Of a DNA stretch of 64,000 nt, positions 1-8,807 are shown piece after piece; position 1 is the stretch's first letter, and every line of letters begins with the position of its first letter. The notes under the pieces are model-generated. The model did not search any database, was not told the origin of the DNA, and worked only from the letters and a program-made list of their open reading frames with translations. The stretch lies in assembly GCA_033439685.1 (NCBI GenBank), contig JAUEDM010000008.1:1240001-1304000 (forward strand), read 5' to 3'. Origin of the DNA: Apodospora peruviana (taxonomy: Eukaryota > Ascomycota > Sordariomycetes > Sordariales > Lasiosphaeriaceae). A program made the translations under genes and the position numbers.

Positions 1-1
1 T

Positions 2-2458
2 CTTTGTTGGTTTTCCACTATGAAAGACCGAGAGGAGGTCATCCACAATGCCTACGGTAAAACCTAACCAGTGGATATACCGCGACCCAAAACCTCTCGG
101 AAAAGCGGTGGGATAATCTCGCCGACTTCCTACAGCATGGCCTCGGGGTTTACTGGATCACCGGCAAAGCAGGTTCTGGAAAGAGCACTCTGAAGTATAT
201 CGTCCATCATGAAATGACGAGGCAGCTTCTTGAGTCGTGGTCCGGGCAGGACAGTAATCTAGTAATGGCCAAGGCATATTTCTAGTACAAAGGGTCAGCA
301 CTTCAAAAATCCGAGGTTGGCGTGATGCGATCTTTACTCCATCAGGCTCTTCACACCAAACCACGTTTGACTGAGCTGGCCTTTCCAGAGATGTTCAATA
401 AACTCTGCGTGATGCGGCGTGAGGACAGAGAACGCACATTTACCCCATCTTTACAGGAGCTAAAGAGGGCACTCACTAGGATTGTTGAAGAAAGCCCGGT
501 AACCTACCTTTTCTTCGCCATCGACGGTCAGTATGAGTTTGACGGTGGGAATGAAGGCATATCTTCCCTGGTTGACACGTTCAAGGATGTTGCGAGCCGC
601 CCGAATGTGAAGGCACTTCTTTCGAGCAGGCCTTGGGTGGTATTTGAGGAGAGCTTCGCTGGACGTCCACGCTTACGGCTGCATGAGCTCCCGCGCCCTG
701 ATATCAGACATTTCGTTGATGACGAGATCGACCAGCACCCTCGCGTCCAGAGACTTCTCTTGTCAAACGAGAAGGAGATCCGCAGCCTGAAGGATGGAAT
801 TGTGGAGGCGTCCTCTGGGGTATTTCTGTGGGTGCACCTGGTTGTGCGCTCGTTGCTGGAGGGCTTCGCAAACCACGACACGATGGTCGATCTTCGCGCT
901 CGCTTCCTCGACCTCCCCGTCGACATTGACAACCTGTTCCGCCACATATGGGGCCAAATACCTCTAAGATACCGGGCCCAGGCATCGCGCCTCATCCAAC
1001 TGGTTGAGCCGGGCACGTTGGAGGGCCGCGAACTTAGTCTTGTCGGCCTGTCATTCGCGGAGGAAGAGAGAGGATGCCGAGTTTCTGTACAGGACGGCTA
1101 TCGAGCCCCTTGGAGAGGATGAGACTGCCTCAAGGATCGAAACCATGCGGGTACGTCTGGCCAGCCGCTGCTTCGGGTTGGTCGAAGTACAGCACACCGA
1201 CGTACAGACACCTAGATCGAGTTCGGACCTGTACCCCAATGACATCGAGAAGAAGCACGGATATCCGCGCGCCGCCTTTATTCACAAAACTGCCTACGAG
1301 TTTATCTCAGCCCCCGATACCAAACAAGAGCTCAGGGACGCAAACACGGGAAACAGGTTGCCTGAGTTCTGCCCGGAAAGCAGTCTTCTGCAATCGGCAA
1401 TTTTACGAGCCAAGTCCTTCCCCTGGCAACACGTAGCACTAGACAAGCGCCCTTTCCCGAAAGCTCTTAGATCACTAATCTACTACTGCGTTCTCCTGGC
1501 CAAGCGATGCGAGCGAGTCTCCGGATCGTCACAGACCAGACCGTTACTGGAACTTGACCGTGTGCTCGCAAATATTCGACACGGCTACGGTGTCGTGTGG
1601 GCCTGCAGGTCTCAGTGGCCTCAGCGGCACTGGTCTGCAACGTTATATCATTGTCAGAAGCGTGTCATGGGCCAGGACGAAATACAGACATGCCTCGCAC
1701 GGGATAAGGACAGCTTTCTTTCCTTCGCTGCTGCCCACGGGCTGGTGTTCTTTGTAAGAGAGCAGATAACCTTGGGCGCCGCCACACGGAAGGACGGACG
1801 CCCTCTTCTGGACTACGCCTTGAGGCCCTCCTGTCCCTCGAATGGCGGGGAGGTTCCGGTTGAAGGCCGGGTCAATAAAGCTATATTTCTCGACATGGTC
1901 GAACTTCTTATAGAAACTGCCGGCGCTGACCCTAGCCAGATTGTATCGGACGGGATGTCGGTATGGGTTCTCTTTCTTCAGCAGATGATGGACGACGATG
2001 TTTGGTGTGCGAGTTGGGATGTGATTCCAAATATCCCAAGAATCCTAGTTCTGGCAGGTGCGAATCTTACGGCAGCCATCCCGTACCAGGCATCAGGCCA
2101 ACCATCAATGACCATGTCCGTGGTGGAGTGTTGTGAACATGTGCGCAACGAAGGGCGCACGGGTGGTGTGGAACTTCCGCGTTGGTACTTGGAGATGAAT
2201 GAGGTTATACACCTGATCAAATCACTCGAGAAGAAAGGGGGCCTGCCAAAAGACTTGAAGGACAACAAATCGGAGGAAAAGCACGGCTCGAAGAAAAACA
2301 ACAACCTGGAGGACAACAGCTTGAACGACAAGAGATCGAAGCCTAACGTGATGAGAAAGCTCAAGGCATGGCTCCGTGAACCAAACGCAGCGTCCGGGAC
2401 GACTTGGAAAGCAAGCACAACACAACACAGATCCATTTCTGTAATAATTCCCACCTGA
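2..2458 (+). pseudogene. NACHT (NLR-like, HET-E class) NTPase pseudogene, 5' end outside window
   Basis: Relic of a fungal STAND/NLR-type NTPase, a family used in non-self recognition. Family landmarks appear in order but in different frames. An N-terminal stretch containing MKDREE and NAYGKT (frame 2) ends at TAA 65-67. A QWIYRDPKP segment follows in another frame, and then WDNLADFLQHG with the P-loop GKAGSGKST (about 109-190, frame 1). Frame 1 is stopped by TAG at 283-285, where the family usually has an aromatic residue, then runs open from about 286 to 1060. It includes a Walker-B-like block reading FFAIDGQYEFDG, where the usual DGLDEF acidic residue is replaced. Near 1061-1074 the frame shifts again (LSFAEEE to EDAEFLY), and the C-terminal part (FIHKTAYEFI) runs to TGA 2456-2458. 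At least four independent lesions make it a pseudogene. The upstream end lies outside the window. Confidence 0.85.
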
Positions 2459-2621
2459 GAATGTCCCAGAATTGTGAGCAATATATTTTAGGGACACACC
2501 GAGAGGGAACCAATATCAATCCGTGAAACAATACTTCAAGCGCAGCCCTAGATGTGTTGAAACTCACTGGTTATGATATGATAAGTAGTTCTTCACCCTC
2601 CTAGGCCCATAAGGTACCTAC

Positions 2622-3365
2622 TCAAAGCAACCCAAGCTCCTTTAACACATAGGTTACACACTCCTCAGGAGTCTGGGTCTTAGAATCCACGACAAGAACC
2701 TGCGCCCCATCCTCTTCAGCCGGCCTCGCAGGACTCCGAATCCACTTCTCAAACAACGCCTGACTGTTCTCCCCACAATCACGATCACCACTTGAACTGG
2801 CAGCAGGCCTCTGTCCAACAGCAGTCCGCTGACTCGGCATCGCACTCCCAGCACCAGCACGATCCCTCAGTCGCCCATCCAGCAGTGCCACATCCTCAAC
2901 CCGGCACTCGAGATACTTGTACTCCCAACCTTTCTCTGAGAACTTCCTGACAGTTGCCAAACCGGAATCGATGCACTCGCGATAGTTGCAGACGCTATCG
3001 ATGACGACGGTCGTTTTTCCTTGGGAGGCCATCATGTCCTCTGCCAGCATGAAATCCAGCCGGTAGGCAAGTTTGGCTGAGTCGTCAAAGCTGGTGGGAG
3101 TCGTTGTAATCGCGGGGAAGGTGGTGAGAAAGAAGGATTTGATCAGGTCGTGGTTGATCACCACGGCTGAGTGGCCTGTCATCTTGTCGATGGCTTTGGC
3201 GAGCAGGTGGGCTGTGGTGCTTTTGCCTGAGCCTGGGGCGCCGGACATTTGGATGAGGAAATTTCTTTGCTTTTCGTTTAATGAGTGGCGGAGGTTTAGG
3301 TCACTAGAGTCTGGATTGGCGGGGGCCGATGGGTGGGAATTGAGAGAAGGAGCCTTCGTGTCCAT
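2622..3365 (-). CDS. P-loop kinase-like protein (AAA_33 / zeta-fold ATPase)
   Basis: Predicted 247-aa single-exon protein with a Walker A motif GAPGSGKST at about residues 42-50, followed by a helix, an INHD segment and a VVIDSV strand (Walker-B-like). This is the AAA_33/zeta-fold layout of small ATP-dependent kinases. The open frame extends upstream to about 3455, but the first ATG is at 3363-3365 in a good context (aaacATGg), so I start there. The first 30 residues are Ser/Pro/Asn-rich and probably disordered. A low-complexity Ser/Gly/Arg insertion (about 165-205) precedes the C-terminal helix. In fungi such proteins are mostly uncharacterised; a link to bacterial zeta toxins would rest on fold alone and there is no antitoxin neighbour. 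It converges tail to tail with the NACHT relic. Substrate unknown. Confidence 0.75.
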   Translation of the reverse strand: MDTKAPSLNSHPSAPANPDSSDLNLRHSLNEKQRNFLIQMSGAPGSGKSTTAHLLAKAIDKMTGHSAVVINHDLIKSFFLTTFPAITTTPTSFDDSAKLAYRLDFMLAEDMMASQGKTTVVIDSVCNYRECIDSGLATVRKFSEKGWEYKYLECRVEDVALLDGRLRDRAGAGSAMPSQRTAVGQRPAASSSGDRDCGENSQALFEKWIRSPARPAEEDGAQVLVVDSKTQTPEECVTYVLKELGLL

Positions 3366-3797
3366 GTTTGTGTTGTTTGTGCGGTGGTGGATGATGTTCG
3401 GTTGGGGGTGAGTTGGACTATTTTCTTGCGTGATGGTGGCTTCCGCATACGCCAAGGTGCAATTGGTTGAAAACCAAGTTGGGATAGCAAAACTCGAAGT
3501 CAGGCAGTCGGGTTTCAGTCAGTGGAGCCGGTGCGAAGTTGCTTGCCATGCGAAGACGTGGAAGTCGGAACACATGCGGTAGCGAGTGAGGCGGTGTAGA
3601 CGGAAAATGTTCGGATGGAAGACACGTGCGTCTCACAAAGGAACGTCATTAGCGAAGAGATAAATCACTAAATCGGTGTCCCAGAAAAACAATAAACATG
3701 AGAGCAAAGCTCGTATTGGAGAAGTTTTGGTATAAGAGGTGTAGAGTGTACACAGGATGCAACGGGAACCCTAAATTTGGTATTTTTTTTCCATGTT

Positions 3798-3811
3798 GCA
3801 CTTTAAAGTGC
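3798..3811. repeat. Perfect 14-bp palindrome, with a related half-site about 185 bp downstream
   Basis: GCACTTTAAAGTGC is its own reverse complement. The 11-mer TTTAAAGTGCG at its right half recurs near 3986-3996. It could be a decayed transposon terminus or a protein-binding palindrome; the sequence alone does not decide. Confidence 0.4.
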
Positions 3812-4592
3812 GGCTGGCCATGCTCCTGCTTATTCCTACCGTTGAGAAACTCCCCAAGAGTGTCGGATCCGAAAAAGTTTTTCCCCCCAACTTTTCTGCC
3901 ACTTTGGGTTCCTTCCTGAGTTCTCGATGGCAACCTTTGTACCTTTCGGTCCTGTGCTGTTAAGCAAGATGCCCCTCCGTGAAATTTAAAGTGCGAAAAA
4001 TAAGGTTGATTAACAGCGGGGGCCTTTTGTGAATTGCCTTTGGTGCCTCCTTCCTCGTGTAGGTATTTCAGGGGCTCTTGGAGGTTTCCAAGTTCAACGG
4101 AGCCAGACCCACCGGCATGCATTCAAGTTCCTTCCATCTTTTACTGAAACTTGTCTACTCCTTCTGCAGCAATGGTATATCATCTACGTATATCACCCCA
4201 ACCACACCTTCCTTCAAGTCATCGATGACAGCCCTTCAAACCGTTCTCCCAGCAAACACCATCTCAGCTCAGGTCCTTCTCAACCGTCTCACAGTTGTAA
4301 TTTCTGATCCCAATGAGAACTGCACTGTAGGGTACGAACACAGTTCCTTTCAGCTTGCGTTGGCGTCACCCTTATCCTGCCAAACAAACAACCTCTTGGA
4401 CAATGTCAATGTCACCTTTTTGCAGAAGATTAACTGTACAACCCAAAGGCCAACGTTAGGTGCCTGGTAGTTACCATTGGTTGTTGCATAGAGTCGTCGC
4501 GTCATCGACAGCACAAATAGCCGTTCCAAGAAGTGAAGCCACAATACACTCTATACCGCCCACGACTTCTTCTTTCTGGCACCCTATCCTCT

Positions 4593-4616
4593 CCCCCCCC
4601 CCCCCCCTCCCCCCCC
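4593..4616. repeat. Poly-C tract (15 C, T, 8 C)
   Basis: A homopolymer of 15 C, one T and 8 further C in non-coding sequence. The complementary strand is an almost uninterrupted G run. It is length-unstable and hard to sequence. No regulatory role is shown. Confidence 0.9.
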
Positions 4617-4980
4617 ACTACCCACCTCAAAAGCCATAAACAGTAAAATCAGATGCAAGACGGCGAAGAAAATTGGGCGCTGAGAAGCATCTATTGAGAC
4701 CCTCGTTCGGCTCTGGCCCGAAGCAAGCAATTACGCAAGGCTCCGAGTGCTTTTCTTACAAAGACACTCGACCGTCAAGCTTTTTATCAGTCCTTTGGTC
4801 TTTTGTTTCTTTCCATGCCCGGCTAAATCTACCTGTTGCTAACATGTTTTGGCTGGTCATTGGAGTGCGTGCACCTAAGAACTGGTTCGCCCTGTTTACA
4901 GACAAGTTGATATCTTTCTCGCACACGCGTACGTTCCGTGCAGGGATATCATCATAACGAGGTTCTTCTTCCCTTCATCA

Positions 4981-5010
4981 CGTCACATGTCGTCACATGT
5001 CGTCACATGT
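4981..5010. repeat. Three perfect tandem copies of CGTCACATGT
   Basis: The 10-mer CGTCACATGT is repeated three times without mismatch, preceded by CATCA. Each copy holds a CGTCA bZIP/CRE-like half-site and an ACATGT palindrome, about 720 bp upstream of the GH2 start codon. It could be a clustered transcription-factor site for that gene, or simple replication slippage. Confidence 0.6.
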
Positions 5011-5647
5011 TGTTAATAATTAGGTACCTACACAACACATGGATCATTCTTGGTCCTGTCGGGATGCGAAGCCACGGAAAGTAAGATGGCAGTAATCCGT
5101 TTGGATGTGAAGGTCCTCACTGTTTACGTTTCAATGTTCTACGTTCAACTAAATCTGAGATACGGGATACACCTAGTCAAAGGCGGAAAAGTGAATGTTA
5201 CTGCCCCCTGCTACCATCAGACGGGCTGGTTCCGAGCCTCCGGGATGATTGCATAAAAGGGAGGCCTTAATTAATCCACCTATTGGGGAAGCGGAATAAT
5301 ATCGAGGCTCCCTTCATTCCGACTATAATCTCCGGTTAAACCACCAGCTCCAAAATCCCCCCTGCTTCAAGTTGCTCTGTCATGTTAGTTCATGGTATTT
5401 GCCAAAGTTCTGAAGACAAAGTATTGGTGCGTATATAGGTGGACTTTCCTCCGCGTCCAGGCAAGATGGTTGTTAAACCTGCATGGGAACTGGCAAGCAA
5501 GTTCCGATCCAGGAACGGGGTACTGAGAAGGAGCAGAGTGAGGAGTCCGTCCGGTATTCGGTACGTGGTTGGCGGTTCGGGATCATAATTTGGACCCGCG
5601 TACATTACGTAACGCTTCATTGCCTTTTGAACATAGTCAAATATCAA

Positions 5648-5653
5648 TATAAA
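5648..5653 (+). promoter_or_regulatory. TATA box of the GH2 gene
   Basis: TATAAA lies 74 bp upstream of the ATG at 5727. That spacing suits a TATA box with a start site 30-60 bp downstream. Inferred from sequence and position only. Confidence 0.5.
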
Positions 5654-5726
5654 GCATCAACCACGCCCAGACCATGGCATCTCGCTAGCGAAAACGGTCC
5701 CTTGCATATTCATCGCCACTCCCAAA

Positions 5727-8363
5727 ATGTCGAACCTCTTGCAGACGGCGTACCGAGCCTGCCGGCTCACGTTGCTCGCCCTATTGGTCCTGGTGAACAT
5801 ACAAGCTCAACTCGTGGACGCCGGCACGATCAAGCCTCGTGCAGCCAAAGCCACCGGCCGGGAGCGCATCAGCATCAACGCCAACTGGCGCTTCTCCCGC
5901 TTCACATCCGACCCCGACTCCCTATCATACGCCACACTCAAGCCATGGATTCTTCCTATGACGAACGACTTCATCACCGGCGCCAAGCGTACCCCGCCCT
6001 CGGGAACTCCTCCCGGCGCGGACGTAAAGTTCGTGCAAAAGTCATTCGACGATAGTTCCTGGGAAGCACTCAACCTGCCCCACGACTGGGCCATCAAAGG
6101 CCCGTTCAATGCTCCCGGCGTGGGAGGCGGTATGGGCCGCCTGCCGTCCAACGGCATCGGATGGTACAGGCGCAATCTGACTTTTACGGCCGACGACACG
6201 GCCAAGTCGGTCTTTCTGGACGTGGACGGCGCCATGTCGTACTCAGCCGTCTGGCTCAACGGCAACTTGGTAGGCGGATGGCCGTTTGGCTACGCGTCCT
6301 TCCGGCTCGACCTGACGCCATACGTCAAAGTCGGCAGCGACAACGTGCTCGCAATCCGGCTTCAGAACGCGCTGGACTCGTCCCGGTGGTATCCCGGCGC
6401 TGGCATCTACCGCAACGTGTGGCTCGTCAAGGTCGACCCGACGCATGTGGGGCAGTACGGAACCAAGATCACGACGCCGACGGTTTCCGCGCAGTCGGCT
6501 ACGTTGAATCTGACCGTTGATGTCGAAAATAAGGGGTCGGCGGCTCGACAGGTGGATGTCGTCACGACTGTCCATCTGCTCGATCCGGCCACCGGTCAGG
6601 CCGGCTCGGAAGTTGTGGCTACGTTCCCACAGGCGACGGCGAGTGTAGCGGCTGGGGCGAAGCAGTCCGTTACCGGAACGGCTACGGTAGCCAACCCGCT
6701 GCTTTGGGGACCGCCGCCGGCGCAGAAGCCCAATATGTATGTTGCCATCACCACTCTAAGCGCGGACAAGGCGGTCATCGACACCTACGAAACCCGATTC
6801 GGTATCCGCCAGGTAACATACGATGCCGACAAGGGAGTGCTCATCAACGGTCAGCCGTACCGTGTCCAGGGTGTCTGCCAGCACCACGACCTGGGCTCCC
6901 TAGGATCTGCGTTCAACGTGCGGGCAGCGCAGCGACAGCTGGAGATGCTGCAGGAGATGGGCACAAACTCGCTCCGGACGTCCCACAATCCGCCAGCCCC
7001 CGAGCTACTTGAATTGACCGACAAGATGGGATTCATGGTCATGGACGAGAGCTTCGACGTCTGGGTCAACCAGAAGACGGCGAACGACTTCCACCTAATC
7101 TTCGCCGACTGGAGCGAGGCCGACCTCCGATCTTTCCTCCGGCGCGACAGGAACCACCCTTCCGTAATTGCCTGGAGCATCGGCAACGAGATCAGCGAAC
7201 AAGGCAGCGCAGCCGGGGGAACAACAGCGCAACGTCTGAAGGACATCGTCCGGTCCGAGGATCCAACCAGACAGGTGACGGCCGCCATGAACTCAGCTTC
7301 GGCCGGCAGCTCCTTCGCTAACGCGCTGGACATCCCAGGACTGAACTATCAAGGAGAAGGCCTCGGAACGTCGACAAGTTCGTCGTATCCGTCCTTCCGC
7401 AAGCAGTACCCCAACAAGATGCTTTGGAGCAGCGAATCGTCGTCCGCCGTCAGCACCCGGGGCACCTACATCTTCCCGGTCACGAGCGCCAACAGCGCAA
7501 CCGTGGGGACCAACTCGGGCGGCAACGCCACCGCGATGCAGGTCAGCGCCTACGAGCTGTACGCGACGTCGTGGGGCTCGTCGCCGGACAAGGTCTTCGA
7601 GATGCAGGACCGGTACCCGTACGTCGCCGGAGAGTTCGTCTGGACCGGATGGGACTACATCGGCGAGCCGACGCCGTACAACTCGGCCCGCAGTTCGTAT
7701 TTCGGCATCATCGACATGGCAGGCTTCAAGAAGGACCGGTTCTATCTGTACCAAGCGCGGTGGAACCCGACTGTCAAGATGGCGCACATCCTGCCGCACT
7801 GGACCTGGCCCGAACGGGTTGGCCAGGTTACGCCGGTGCATGTGTTTTCGGCAGCCGACGAGGCCGAGCTGTTCGTCAACGGCAAGTCGGCGGGCCGGAT
7901 CAAGCGGGCGCAATACAGCTACCGGTTCCGCTGGGACAAGGTTACGTACGACGCGGGCGACCTGAAGGTGGTGACGTACAAGAACGGGGTCGAGTGGGCC
8001 ACCGAGACCAAGAAGACGGTCGGCGCGGCGGCGAAGCTGAATATCACGGCCGATCGGCCGACCATCGCTGCGGACGGGATCGACTTGGTGTTTGTTAGTG
8101 TTGCGGTGGCTGATAGCAATGGGGATACCGTGCCGCGCGCGAGCAACGCCATCACGTTTTCGGTCTCGGGCCCGGGCAAGATCGTGTCGACGGATAACGG
8201 CGACCCGACGGACATGACTGCGTTCCCGTCCACGACGCGTAAGGCGTTTAGCGGGCTTGTGCTGGCTATTGTGAGGGCAGACCCCGACGCTTCGGGGCCG
8301 ATCACGGTTTCTGCGGCTGCGTCTGGGCTTACGGGGGCGTCGGTTACTGTGCAAGTGAGGTGA
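5727..8363 (+). CDS. Secreted beta-galactosidase-type glycoside hydrolase, family GH2
   Basis: 878-aa intronless protein that would hydrolyse terminal beta-linked sugars outside the cell. It has an N-terminal signal peptide (about residues 1-32, hydrophobic LTLLALLVLVNIQA). A sugar-binding jelly-roll domain follows (about 45-225, with NLPHDW and GIGWYRR typical of GH2), then an Ig-like domain (about 230-355) and a TIM barrel (about 360-660). The acid/base Glu is E488 in WSIGNEIS and the nucleophile is E636 in YVAGEFVWTGWDYIGEP. Next come a DUF4982-type domain (about 690-750, HVFSAADEAELFVNG) and a C-terminal Ig-like domain (about 775-878). The domain order matches GH2 beta-galactosidases of the bacterial-like DUF4982 class; exact sugar specificity cannot be read. 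The lack of introns and high GC at third positions would be compatible with old horizontal transfer but do not prove it. Confidence 0.92.
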   Translation: MSNLLQTAYRACRLTLLALLVLVNIQAQLVDAGTIKPRAAKATGRERISINANWRFSRFTSDPDSLSYATLKPWILPMTNDFITGAKRTPPSGTPPGADVKFVQKSFDDSSWEALNLPHDWAIKGPFNAPGVGGGMGRLPSNGIGWYRRNLTFTADDTAKSVFLDVDGAMSYSAVWLNGNLVGGWPFGYASFRLDLTPYVKVGSDNVLAIRLQNALDSSRWYPGAGIYRNVWLVKVDPTHVGQYGTKITTPTVSAQSATLNLTVDVENKGSAARQVDVVTTVHLLDPATGQAGSEVVATFPQATASVAAGAKQSVTGTATVANPLLWGPPPAQKPNMYVAITTLSADKAVIDTYETRFGIRQVTYDADKGVLINGQPYRVQGVCQHHDLGSLGSAFNVRAAQRQLEMLQEMGTNSLRTSHNPPAPELLELTDKMGFMVMDESFDVWVNQKTANDFHLIFADWSEADLRSFLRRDRNHPSVIAWSIGNEISEQGSAAGGTTAQRLKDIVRSEDPTRQVTAAMNSASAGSSFANALDIPGLNYQGEGLGTSTSSSYPSFRKQYPNKMLWSSESSSAVSTRGTYIFPVTSANSATVGTNSGGNATAMQVSAYELYATSWGSSPDKVFEMQDRYPYVAGEFVWTGWDYIGEPTPYNSARSSYFGIIDMAGFKKDRFYLYQARWNPTVKMAHILPHWTWPERVGQVTPVHVFSAADEAELFVNGKSAGRIKRAQYSYRFRWDKVTYDAGDLKVVTYKNGVEWATETKKTVGAAAKLNITADRPTIAADGIDLVFVSVAVADSNGDTVPRASNAITFSVSGPGKIVSTDNGDPTDMTAFPSTTRKAFSGLVLAIVRADPDASGPITVSAAASGLTGASVTVQVR

Positions 8364-8807
8364 TAGGGGTTGGCGGTTTTTTTGGTCAATACGAGGCGGA
8401 GAAGGTTCTGGTGGGAGACAGAAGGCTCGGGATGTGAGAAATTAAGTAATAGTAAAAGCAGTACCAAAGAAAACACCCAATTCCAGCCGATAATAAGGGG
8501 AGCATGGCTGCACTCTCTTGTTGTTGTGGTGTCAAGGTTGGGCGGCCGATTGGGCTTGCAGGCCGGCACAGTTGCCTGATATGTAATGCGTGATGCAAGG
8601 CGTCCGTCCGCATTTGGCCTCGACATTGAATTATTGACAGTTCCAGCAGGGTACCGGCATATGTGGTGACACCTGATTAAGTAGCTGACGGAATTGGTCG
8701 GTGTGCCATTTCGGTTGATAACATACATGAATCCATCCGCGGTATTTCCTGTGTTTTTCTTTCTTTTGAAGTTTCCTACCTTGCCATTCTCCATCACTCG
8801 AGCTTTT
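8364..8807. other. Intergenic region between GH2 and the decayed membrane-protein gene
   Basis: 3' flank of the beta-galactosidase and 5' flank of the next gene. No RNA gene, repeat or conserved motif is visible. Confidence 0.6.

Larger units (their letters stand above)
3366..5726. other. Intergenic region, about 2.4 kb, no convincing gene
   Basis: It contains several short open frames (the longest about 130 codons, at 4078-4470) without recognisable domains or splice structure. It also holds a 14-bp palindrome, a long poly-C tract, a triplicated 10-mer and the likely promoter of the beta-galactosidase, each listed separately. The 3650-4130 part has AAA/TTT-rich blocks and a repeated TTTAAAGTGCG word that could be a decayed transposon, but no transposase or reverse transcriptase could be read. 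Confidence 0.6.

Noticed and set aside
2622..3365. Bacterial-style zeta toxin-antitoxin system
   Set aside because: Only the P-loop kinase fold is shared; there is no antitoxin gene, and fungal members are ordinary uncharacterised kinases.
4078..4470. 130-codon frame in the 3.4-5.7 kb gap
   Set aside because: No domain, signal peptide or splice partner; composition resembles non-coding DNA.
7293..8354. 353-codon open frame antisense to the GH2 gene
   Set aside because: Arg/His/Val-rich composition typical of the shadow of a GC-rich gene; no domain, and the sense strand carries clear catalytic motifs.
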